Origin: Nanobdellota archaeon
GTDB lineage: Archaea > Nanobdellota > Nanobdellia > SCGC-AAA011-G17 > JAFCDX01
Direction: 5' to 3'
DNA length: 15,967 bases
Assembly (NCBI GenBank): GCA_018816585.1
Contig: JAHIVQ010000044.1
Span: 1-15,967 of the forward strand
The stretch's first letter is position 1. Every line of letters begins with the position of its first letter. The position numbers and the translations under genes were made by a program. Below the pieces are notes generated by a model that worked only from the letters and a program-made list of their open reading frames with translations, was not told where the DNA came from and searched no databases. Positions 1-6,570 of the stretch are shown in pieces.

Positions 1-52
1 AATATGCTGCTTTTTAATAGTATTAACTTTATAGTGGTGTCTAAAGAAAAGA

Positions 53-60
53 TTTATAAA
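53..60 (+). promoter_or_regulatory. Archaeal TATA box for the 211-aa gene
   Basis: TTTATAAA lies about 38 nt before the ATG at 95, with a purine-rich BRE-like stretch (AAAGAAAAGA) just before it. Transcription would start near 80-85, leaving a very short leader. Confidence 0.55.
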
Positions 61-94
61 TAGTTCTTGGTTATTAAATAAATCTTAGAATAGT

Positions 95-730
95 ATGGAA
101 ACTATAAATATAAGTAAGGGTTTAGAAACAAGAATAAAACAATTATTTAATAACAATAATGAGATTAGTGGATATTTTCTTGCTGTTCATGAAGATGATC
201 AAATAAAACTAGTTGAGGGTATATTTAGTGAATGTAAAGAAAATGATGCAGACCTCAAAAATTTACCTTCAAATTATGTAGAATTAGTTAGACAATATCC
301 TAATTATTATGAATTAATACCTAGTCATTTTCATTCTAGATCTTATGGACATAATATATTGATATTTGATCCTTACTGGATCATAAGCACAGATTATGGG
401 AATTTTATTCCTGGAAATATTATAGGTAAAGAGTTTTATGTTAGCAAAGGTAATTCATTATGGAAAAGGAGGAAGGTATGTGATAGTATGGCACTTGAAG
501 TATTATGTGAATCAATAAAAGATCAATTAAATGTAAACGTTTCAAAAGAATTGTTTGTTCATCCTGCTTATGGTTCTGAAGGCAGTATAATGAAACCTGA
601 TCTTGTTGAGATCAGCTGTTATGGATGCTCTCCTTCATCTGAATTTGGAGTTGATAAAATTCCAGTTGAAATATCAGATTCTGATAAAAAATATAATTTT
701 ATTGTTAAAATATCTGAAAAAGAAAATTAA
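95..730 (+). CDS. Hypothetical protein, 211 aa, with an HxH...D motif
   Basis: I do not recognise this protein. It has no signal peptide and no membrane segment, so it is probably cytoplasmic. The first half contains an acidic-beta pattern (E23 in 'NEISGYF', then 'IKLVEGIF') followed by H78-x-H80 and D92. This order (Glu, then HxH, then Asp) loosely resembles a JAMM/JAB metalloprotease fold, but the usual Pro after the second His and the Ser before the Asp are absent, so the likeness is only suggestive. The second half (about 115-211) has Cys residues at 'CYGC' and no family I can name. The ATG at 95 follows a TATA box by about 38 nt and no Shine-Dalgarno is visible. The gene is convergent with the ThrRS gene and their stop codons overlap. 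That it is a real gene is likely; its function is unknown. Confidence 0.75.
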   Translation: METINISKGLETRIKQLFNNNNEISGYFLAVHEDDQIKLVEGIFSECKENDADLKNLPSNYVELVRQYPNYYELIPSHFHSRSYGHNILIFDPYWIISTDYGNFIPGNIIGKEFYVSKGNSLWKRRKVCDSMALEVLCESIKDQLNVNVSKELFVHPAYGSEGSIMKPDLVEISCYGCSPSSEFGVDKIPVEISDSDKKYNFIVKISEKEN

Positions 731-2430
731 TTTCTTTTCTTAATCTTTTCAAGAATATTCTCAGTGAATTGATCTATTTTAACTCCAAATTCAACTTTTC
801 CATCAAGAGTTCTTATAGCTAAACTTCTATTTTCTTGTTCTTTATCTCCAACTGTAAGCATTATAGGAATTTTTTGCATTTGTGCATCTCTTACTTTCTT
901 TGAAATACTTTCTGATCTATCATCAATTTCAACTCTTATGTTTTTTTCAATTAATTTTTCACTAATTTCTTTTGCATAATCAAAATGCCTGTCAGCTATT
1001 GGTAGTATTATAACTTGTACTGGAGATAACCATAAAGGGAATTTTCCAGCATAATGCTCTATTAAAATACCCATAAATCTTTCCAATGAGCCATAAACAA
1101 CACGATGCAGCATTATTGGCCTGTGCTTCTTGCCATCACTTCCTTCATATGTCAAGTCAAATTTTTCTGGCATTAAAAAATCAAGCTGTATTGTTGCACA
1201 CTGCCATGTTCTTCCAATTGAATCTTTTATATGAAAATCAATCTTTGGACCATAAAATGCACCATCACCAGGATTTATCTTGAATTTTATATTCTTTGAT
1301 TTAAGTGTATCTTCAAGTGCTGCTTCTGCTTTCTTCCATACTTTTGGATCTCCCATTGCTTTTTTAGGCATTGTAGATAACTCAACATGAAAATCAAAAT
1401 TAAATGTTTTGTAAATTCTCTCAATTAAATTATAGATATTAATTACTTCCTCTTTTATCATATTCTCGCTGATAAATATATGCGCATCATCTTGATGGAA
1501 TGCCCTTACTCTGAATAATCCATTTAATACACCAGATAATTCATGCCTGTGAACAAGACCAATTTCTGCTATTCTTAATGGGAATTCTCTGTAAGAATGT
1601 AATTTTTCTTTATACACTAACATACCACCAGGACAATTCATTGGTTTTATTGCATATTCATTATCATCTATTTTTGTAAAGTACATATTTTCCTTATAAT
1701 GATCCCAGTGCCCTGATTTTAACCATAATTCCTTGCTTAGTACTATTGGTGTTTTAATTTGTGTATAGTTTTCTTTTTCATGCTCTTCATTCCAATATTT
1801 TAATAATTCATTCCATATTACCATACCTTTTGGATGTATAAATGGAAATCCAGGACCTTCAGGATGGAATGAAAATAAATCTAATTCTTTTCCTAATTTT
1901 ATATGATTTCTTTTTTCAGCTTCTTCCTGCAGTTTTATATAATCATCAAGTTCTTCTTGAGTATTAAATGCAATTCCATAAATTCTTGTAAGCATCTTGT
2001 TTTTAGAATCACCTTTCCAGTAAGCACCAGCTATTTTTGTTAATTTAAATGAACATGGAAGTTCTGAAGTATTCTTGACATGAGGACCAATGCATAAATC
2101 AATAAAATCATCCTGTTCATAAAATGATAATTTTTTATCTTTTATATCTTTTAGTAATTCTAATTTATATTTTTGCTTATCTAATTTTTTTATAGCTGCT
2201 CTTCTTTCAAGTAAAATCTTTTTTATAGGAATTTTCTTTTTAATGATTTCATGCATCTTATTTTCTATTTTCTTAAGATCTTCTTCTGAAATATTTAACT
2301 TATCAAAATCATAATAGAAACCATCCTCTATTGCAGGACCCATTCCAAATAATACCTTTGGATAAAGAGACTTTACAGCCTGAGCTAGTACATGTGCCAA
2401 GGAATGCCTTATTGTTTCTATACCAGACAT
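727..2430 (-). CDS. thrS: Threonine--tRNA ligase, bacterial type without TGS domain
   Basis: This enzyme charges tRNA-Thr with threonine in the cytoplasm. The N-terminus begins directly with the bacterial-type editing domain: the HxxxH motif (H9, H13) and the CxxxH motif (C113, H117) that hydrolyse mischarged Ser-tRNA-Thr are both present. The class II catalytic core follows (about 190-470), with the zinc ligands C266 in 'MNCPGG', H317 in 'DDAHIF' (51 residues apart, as in the E. coli enzyme) and the His in 'LHRVVYGS', then motif 3 around 'GSLERFMGILIEH'. The anticodon-binding domain (about 475-567, 'SPVQVIILP' onward) is complete. At 567 aa it is shorter than the usual bacterial length of about 640 because the N-terminal TGS domain is absent. 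The archaeal DTD-like editing domain is also absent, which points to a bacterial origin of the gene. The ATG at 2430 sits about 26 nt from a TATA-like box. Confidence 0.97.
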   Translation of the reverse strand: MSGIETIRHSLAHVLAQAVKSLYPKVLFGMGPAIEDGFYYDFDKLNISEEDLKKIENKMHEIIKKKIPIKKILLERRAAIKKLDKQKYKLELLKDIKDKKLSFYEQDDFIDLCIGPHVKNTSELPCSFKLTKIAGAYWKGDSKNKMLTRIYGIAFNTQEELDDYIKLQEEAEKRNHIKLGKELDLFSFHPEGPGFPFIHPKGMVIWNELLKYWNEEHEKENYTQIKTPIVLSKELWLKSGHWDHYKENMYFTKIDDNEYAIKPMNCPGGMLVYKEKLHSYREFPLRIAEIGLVHRHELSGVLNGLFRVRAFHQDDAHIFISENMIKEEVINIYNLIERIYKTFNFDFHVELSTMPKKAMGDPKVWKKAEAALEDTLKSKNIKFKINPGDGAFYGPKIDFHIKDSIGRTWQCATIQLDFLMPEKFDLTYEGSDGKKHRPIMLHRVVYGSLERFMGILIEHYAGKFPLWLSPVQVIILPIADRHFDYAKEISEKLIEKNIRVEIDDRSESISKKVRDAQMQKIPIMLTVGDKEQENRSLAIRTLDGKVEFGVKIDQFTENILEKIKKRN

Positions 2431-2450
2431 GATAAGAAAATCAGATTAAA

Positions 2451-2462
2451 GTATTTAAATTT
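2451..2462 (-). promoter_or_regulatory. TATA-like promoter of thrS
   Basis: Read on the minus strand, AAATTTAAATAC centres about 26 nt upstream of the thrS ATG, which predicts an essentially leaderless mRNA. It faces away from the promoter at 2511, so the 110-nt gap is a divergent promoter region. Confidence 0.5.
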
Positions 2463-2510
2463 ATTTATTGCAAAGTATATTTCAGAGACTTTATCAACGC
2501 TACAGTAAAG

Positions 2511-2518
2511 TATATAAA
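2511..2518 (+). promoter_or_regulatory. TATA box of the Ig-repeat surface protein gene
   Basis: TATATAAA preceded by purine-rich GTAAAG lies about 27 nt before the ATG at 2541. No Shine-Dalgarno follows, so the transcript is predicted to be leaderless. Confidence 0.6.
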
Positions 2519-2540
2519 TTACTTATACCACTCTATAAAA

Positions 2541-4406
2541 ATGAAAAGGGGAATTTTATTATTAATAATATTGCTATTAGTGCCTTTTGTTTCTGCTACT
2601 ATATACACAGATTCACAGTTTAATTCTAAGTATAATCTAGGGGATTATGTACTGTTATCTGGTAATCTTATTGAATCACAGGATACACAGGGATTGTTGA
2701 ATATTCTATTATCTTGTGGAAATGAGACTCAGCAGTTAGCTGTCAAGTCAATTAATATAAAAACAGAGGAATCAGCATCATTTTCATATAAACTGCCAAT
2801 AACAGGCAATTTAATTGGAGATTGCAAATTTTTAATAGTTCTAAAAGATATAAATAATAATCTAATAGAGCAGTCAGAAACTTCTAGTTTTGAAATTACA
2901 AAGGAATTAACAGGAAATTTTGATATAAGTTCAAATGAATTCCAATTAGGGGATAAGCTAACAATAAATGGCAATATTAAAAATTTGAATAGTAAAAATA
3001 TAAATGGTGCAGCAATCATTTACATTAAAAAAGATGGAATTAATTATGTTGTTGATACAGTTGATATCCAAGGTGGTTCATTTATATATAATACAAAATT
3101 ATCTTCAATACCAGCAGGATCTTATACAATTGATATAAATGTTATTGATTCTAATGGTAATACTAACCTATTTGAGAATTCATTATCATTTGATTTATAT
3201 GATGAACTTATAATATCTGCAAAATTAGACAAGGATTCTTATAAACCAGGAGATGTTTTAACACTAACAGGAAATGTACATAAGAAAACAGGTCCAAATG
3301 TTCCTAATACAAAGATAGAAATACAATTTGAAAATGAAATTTATAATAATGATGTTAAGGAAGGACAGTATTCATTTACTTCTGTGTTATCAAAGACAAT
3401 AAAATCTTATTATCATAATATAACTCTTATAGTAAGTGATTCTGATGGAAATAAAGGAACTAATGAGATAAACTTTGAGATAATTCCAATACCAACAAAA
3501 CTTGAAGCTGTATTTGATAAAGAAGGTTATATTCCTGAGGATAATATAAACATTAAAATAAATCTTTATGATCAGGCAAATGATATTTTATCAAGAAATG
3601 CTCATGTAAAGATAACAGATGTTGATAATAAGGTAGTTTATGAGCAGGATAAATTAACAACAGAGTCTGTTGATTATCAATTACCACAGTTTGCAATTCC
3701 TGGTGACTGGAAACTTGATGTTGAATCTGAAGGGCTTAAAGCAAGCACAAAGATAAGCGTTGAGAGCATTGAAATACTAAGTGTTAATGTTGTTGGTCAG
3801 TCTTTAGTTATAAAAAATATGGGTAATGATTTGTTTAATGATAAAGTTGATATTGACAGTGATGGAATAATAAAATCAGAATCTGTCAGACTTAAACCTG
3901 GTGAAGAGACATCAATTGAATTATACAAACTATTTGATGATGGGACACATACAATAAATGTTCTTGGCAAGTCATTTGTTGTAAGCATAGTTGATCCAAG
4001 AAATATAGTTGATAAGGGTATAGATGGTCTTGGTTCAATAACAGGTTATTATGCTGTTAAAAAATATGGAACTCCTGTAGGTATTGGTTATTTGATATTA
4101 ATAACAGCTGTTTTAATTGTAATACTAACAATAATAACTCAGATTGCATTCAAGTTTAATATGAAGAAAAAACCAGATCATGTTAAAAGAAAATTTGATA
4201 ATTTTATGGATTCAAAAGTAAAAATGCCTGTAAAGCAAGAAAAAAAGTATGATTTCAAGTTTGGAAGAGCTGATGAGCATGATTTAAAGGATTTCAGAAA
4301 AAGAATGATGGATAAGATTGATGCTGAGAGAAGAAACTCATTCAAGCTGCCTGATGAAAAGAAAGATGGAAAGAATAATGGCGGTCCATTCTCGATGTTT
4401 GGATGA
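2541..4406 (+). CDS. Membrane-anchored surface protein with Ig-like repeats
   Basis: A 621-aa exported protein with a C-terminal anchor. Residues 1-19 form a Sec signal peptide (Lys-Arg, a Leu/Ile core, 'VSA' cleavage site). The ectodomain carries about four beta-sandwich repeats of roughly 100 aa, each opening with an aromatic-x-x-G-D-x-hydrophobic-x-G-N pattern, near residues 31 ('YNLGDYVLLSGN'), 133 ('FQLGDKLTINGN'), 234 ('YKPGDVLTLTGN') and a weaker one at 329 ('YIPEDNINIKIN'). These resemble Ig-like or macroglobulin MG2-type domains. An 'SITGYYAVKKYG' motif precedes one transmembrane helix at about 513-538, and a charged tail of about 80 aa rich in Lys, Asp and Arg lies inside the cell. 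The layout (outside repeats, one helix, basic tail) suits a structural or adhesive envelope protein. I cannot name a specific function. The ATG is supported by the promoter spacing and by the signal peptide. Confidence 0.85.
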   Translation: MKRGILLLIILLLVPFVSATIYTDSQFNSKYNLGDYVLLSGNLIESQDTQGLLNILLSCGNETQQLAVKSINIKTEESASFSYKLPITGNLIGDCKFLIVLKDINNNLIEQSETSSFEITKELTGNFDISSNEFQLGDKLTINGNIKNLNSKNINGAAIIYIKKDGINYVVDTVDIQGGSFIYNTKLSSIPAGSYTIDINVIDSNGNTNLFENSLSFDLYDELIISAKLDKDSYKPGDVLTLTGNVHKKTGPNVPNTKIEIQFENEIYNNDVKEGQYSFTSVLSKTIKSYYHNITLIVSDSDGNKGTNEINFEIIPIPTKLEAVFDKEGYIPEDNINIKINLYDQANDILSRNAHVKITDVDNKVVYEQDKLTTESVDYQLPQFAIPGDWKLDVESEGLKASTKISVESIEILSVNVVGQSLVIKNMGNDLFNDKVDIDSDGIIKSESVRLKPGEETSIELYKLFDDGTHTINVLGKSFVVSIVDPRNIVDKGIDGLGSITGYYAVKKYGTPVGIGYLILITAVLIVILTIITQIAFKFNMKKKPDHVKRKFDNFMDSKVKMPVKQEKKYDFKFGRADEHDLKDFRKRMMDKIDAERRNSFKLPDEKKDGKNNGGPFSMFG

Positions 4407-4437
4407 TTATATGTTTATATGCTAATATCCCCTCAAA

Positions 4438-4514
4438 AGTGAAATATAAGCTAAGTTGGGAGCACAGATAAATTCTTTTTCACTATATCTTGGGTAGTTG
4501 CTTGGTATTAGCTT
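4438..4514 (+). promoter_or_regulatory. Possible structured leader with competing stems
   Basis: The leader of the next gene is unlike its leaderless neighbours. AGTGAAA (4438-4444) can pair with TTTCACT (4478-4484), and AAGCTAA (4448-4454) can pair with TTAGCTT (4508-4514), giving an interleaved, pseudoknot-like order. GCTAATA (4421-4427) could compete for the same 3' arm (TATTAGC, 4506-4512). The last arm ends directly before the GGAGGA ribosome binding site. Each stem is only 7 bp and could arise by chance in AT-rich DNA. Confidence 0.25.
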
Positions 4515-4520
4515 GGAGGA
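4515..4520 (+). promoter_or_regulatory. Shine-Dalgarno GGAGGA
   Basis: GGAGGA lies 10 nt before the ATG at 4531 and supports that start. It is the strongest ribosome binding site in the first 6 kb, where most genes look leaderless. Confidence 0.6.
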
Positions 4521-4530
4521 TAAGTAGGAA

Positions 4531-4776
4531 ATGAAAAGGGAAAATAGGACTAAATTTAATAGAATAAGAAAGTATATTAAAAATATTATCACTTTAACGA
4601 TGTTTATATCTGGAACAACTCTGATTTTTACTAGTATTATTGATAATTTCAAATATTATTATATTATTGGTATAATTTTATTAATCATTGCAGGAGTTAT
4701 TTTTATATATAATAAACCAAAAGAGATGGCAAAGGCTATTAGTCAGTACATTAAGTCTCCTTTTAAACCTCAATAA
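4531..4776 (+). CDS. Small two-helix membrane protein, 81 aa
   Basis: I do not recognise this protein. The N-terminus is strongly basic ('MKRENRTKFNRIRKYIK'). Two hydrophobic segments follow, at about 18-37 and 43-61, and then a short basic, proline-containing tail. By the positive-inside rule both ends should be cytoplasmic. The start is fixed by GGAGGA 10 nt upstream. The gene stands alone, with about 120 nt on each side. It has the same length as the 81-aa protein at 10010, but the sequences do not align convincingly. A frame on the opposite strand (4422-4652) is an AT-rich shadow. Confidence 0.65.
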   Translation: MKRENRTKFNRIRKYIKNIITLTMFISGTTLIFTSIIDNFKYYYIIGIILLIIAGVIFIYNKPKEMAKAISQYIKSPFKPQ

Positions 4777-4805
4777 ATACTTATCTTATGAATCATAAAC
4801 TAAGG

Positions 4806-4835
4806 ACTTTTTAAACAGAAGCTACTTTTTAAACA
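4806..4835 (+). repeat. Two 12-nt direct repeats upstream of the cluster promoter
   Basis: ACTTTTTAAACA occurs at 4806-4817 and again, identically, at 4824-4835, with starts 18 nt apart. The pair ends about 20 nt before the TATA box at 4857. This is a plausible position for an activator or repressor site, or for duplicated core promoter elements, since TTTTTAAA is itself TATA-like. Confidence 0.45.
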
Positions 4836-4856
4836 AAGCCCAAGGGTTTAGAAAAA

Positions 4857-4866
4857 TTTATATATT
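4857..4866 (+). promoter_or_regulatory. TATA box of the propeller/RHS cluster
   Basis: TTTATATATT, preceded by purine-rich GAAAAA, lies about 38 nt before the ATG at 4899, the same spacing as for the gene at 95. It is the only clear promoter before the plus-strand cluster until 10264. Confidence 0.6.
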
Positions 4867-4898
4867 ATAGAATATACTTTATATTTAGTTAAAATACA

Positions 4899-6548
4899 AT
4901 GAAGAAAGCGATTATATTTGGGTTAATTCTATTATTTTTGGTTGGTTTTGTATCTGCTTTTGAAATCAATTCATATTCTCCTGTAGATTTAAATGTTGTG
5001 ATGAATGAAGGAAGCAACCAGGAATTTAATTTAGTAATATTAACTACCAGTAATGAAGATTTGATTTATAATTGGGAATTATATAAAAATGATGGACAAA
5101 TTATAGCACCAAGTAATATTATTTTTACAAGAGATGAAAAAGAAATATTTTCAATAAATCCAGATGGTACTAATTTAAAACAATTAACCCTTAGGCCAAG
5201 TGATTCTTCTTGGAATGATGGAGGAGCAATTTATGATGAATATCCATCTCTTACTAAAAATGGAAAGATTGTATTTGCAAGAAAAGATGGAGATACTGCT
5301 TTTCATGGGGCTTATCAAATCTGGTCAATGAATTTAGATGGAAGTGGACAGATAAAATTAACAGGCTGGTTTACTGAAAGTATACCGCCAAATGCAGATT
5401 ACACTGGGAAATTAATAAGTGCTATTTCTCTAAGTGATTTTAATATTTACTATAATTTAGGTGCCAAGATTTGGAAAATGAATATAGATGGTACTAATGA
5501 AGAAATAGTATTTCCTGTATATCCATTTGGAAATTCAACAGAAAGTTGCTCACAAATTAAAGTATCTCTAGACGGAACAAAAATAGTATGTATAAATAAA
5601 GATAATATGGTGGAAGTAATAAATATAGATGGCACTAATGAGATGGTTTTGACTACTAAAGATTATATTAGTGATTATACTGTACCCTCTCTTAAACCTT
5701 ATACAAGTCCAGGCTGGAATTATGATGGAACAAGAATAACCTTTGTCATAGAAAACACTAAATTATGGTCAATGAATTTAGATGGAAGTGATTTGCAGTT
5801 AGTTATAGATAAATCATGCTCAAATGGATTTAATGAATCTGATTGTAAAATTTACAATAATTATAAATATATATCAGATTCTTGCTGGATGTCTGATCAT
5901 GAAGTAGTTTATAGTGCTAATGGGGAAATATACAAAAATGATTTATTAACAGGAAATATAATACAATTAACATTTAGAGATTCAAATTATACAATGTCAA
6001 CTTTATGGGACCAGCAAGTTAACTGCAGACCTATAATAAAACAAAATTTATTACTAATTCAGCAATCCAGTGCAGATAAATTTATATTTTCCCCAGTAAT
6101 TGGAGATGCTAGTGATTATATATTAAAATTAGCAGTTTCTGATGGAGAAGTTATAAAGAATTTGGAATGGAATATTAAAGTAAATGCTTATGTTGCTCCA
6201 ACTGCTCCTGCTTCAGGTGGCTCTTCAGGTGGAGGTGGAACAAGAATTATAGAATGCAAAGAAGAATATTTTAATTGTACAGATTGGAGTGATTGTTCTC
6301 CTGAAGGTAAGATGGCAAGAACCTGTGAAATGATTGAAGATTGCGAAGGAAATGAGCCATTTACAGAAAAATCCTGCACTTATTATCCTCCAGAACAGAC
6401 TCAGCAAGAATCAAGTGAAGAATCATTAGCAAATTCTCCAGCAATAACTGGTGCAGCTGTTAGTAATCTTGGCAGCATTAATTTAATTGGCTCTTTAAAA
6501 TCATTATTTTCAAATATAATTAACTGGTTTGGAAATTTATTTAAATAA
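4899..6548 (+). CDS. Exported TolB/PD40-like beta-propeller surface protein
   Basis: A 549-aa secreted protein. Residues 1-20 form a signal peptide ending 'VSA'. Residues about 27-70 look like the first half of a PKD/Ig-like domain ('NEGSNQEFNLVI...YNWELYKNDG'). About 75-380 hold TolB-like PD40 blades marked by repeated 'xxDGTN/S-xxxLT' motifs near 88, 145, 195, 243 and 293, and a degenerate one near 350. About 390-430 look like the second half of the PKD domain ('ASDYILKLAVSDGE...LEWNIKVN'). A Ser/Gly/Pro linker (434-449) leads to a Cys-rich thrombospondin-1-like module ('CTDWSDCSP...RTC', about 452-495), then 'ITGAA' and a hydrophobic C-terminus (about 507-549) that may hold the protein to the membrane. 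Propellers of this type bind proteins or glycans, and no catalytic residues are apparent. The gene ends 22 nt before the first RHS gene, so the two are probably co-transcribed. Confidence 0.85.
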   Translation: MKKAIIFGLILLFLVGFVSAFEINSYSPVDLNVVMNEGSNQEFNLVILTTSNEDLIYNWELYKNDGQIIAPSNIIFTRDEKEIFSINPDGTNLKQLTLRPSDSSWNDGGAIYDEYPSLTKNGKIVFARKDGDTAFHGAYQIWSMNLDGSGQIKLTGWFTESIPPNADYTGKLISAISLSDFNIYYNLGAKIWKMNIDGTNEEIVFPVYPFGNSTESCSQIKVSLDGTKIVCINKDNMVEVINIDGTNEMVLTTKDYISDYTVPSLKPYTSPGWNYDGTRITFVIENTKLWSMNLDGSDLQLVIDKSCSNGFNESDCKIYNNYKYISDSCWMSDHEVVYSANGEIYKNDLLTGNIIQLTFRDSNYTMSTLWDQQVNCRPIIKQNLLLIQQSSADKFIFSPVIGDASDYILKLAVSDGEVIKNLEWNIKVNAYVAPTAPASGGSSGGGGTRIIECKEEYFNCTDWSDCSPEGKMARTCEMIEDCEGNEPFTEKSCTYYPPEQTQQESSEESLANSPAITGAAVSNLGSINLIGSLKSLFSNIINWFGNLFK

Positions 6549-6560
6549 ACAATATAAAGA

Positions 6561-6566
6561 AGGTGA
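6561..6566 (+). promoter_or_regulatory. Shine-Dalgarno AGGTGA fixing a TTG start
   Basis: AGGTGA sits 4 nt before an in-frame TTG at 6571. The same GGTGA element sits 3-4 nt before the ATGs at 9939 and 10010, which supports TTG rather than the upstream ATG at 6529, an ATG inside the previous gene. Confidence 0.65.
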
Positions 6567-6570
6567 AGAA

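Noticed and set aside
1..94. 3' end of a further gene at the window start
   Set aside because: No convincing coding frame or RNA structure is visible in these bases beyond the promoter at 53-60.
1086..1283. 65-aa plus-strand frame with Cys/His residues ('CASCHHFLH')
   Set aside because: It lies wholly inside the thrS coding region on the opposite strand, and the His/Cys content is antisense to the enzyme's conserved codons. There is no promoter or ribosome binding site.
2729..3988. Minus-strand frames of 96 and 63 aa inside the surface protein gene
   Set aside because: They are shadows of a clearly coding plus-strand gene with signal peptide and domain repeats.
4440..4530. tRNA or other known small RNA gene in the GC-richer gap before 4531
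   Set aside because: No acceptor stem, TTCRA loop or anticodon arm can be drawn, only short inverted repeats, reported as a possible leader.
4422..4652. 76-aa minus-strand frame opposite the small membrane protein
   Set aside because: It overlaps the better-supported plus-strand gene with its GGAGGA site, and its hydrophobic look is expected antisense to AT-rich membrane codons.
5450..6407. Minus-strand frames of 60-63 aa inside the propeller gene
   Set aside because: They overlap well-supported propeller and thrombospondin-like coding sequence.
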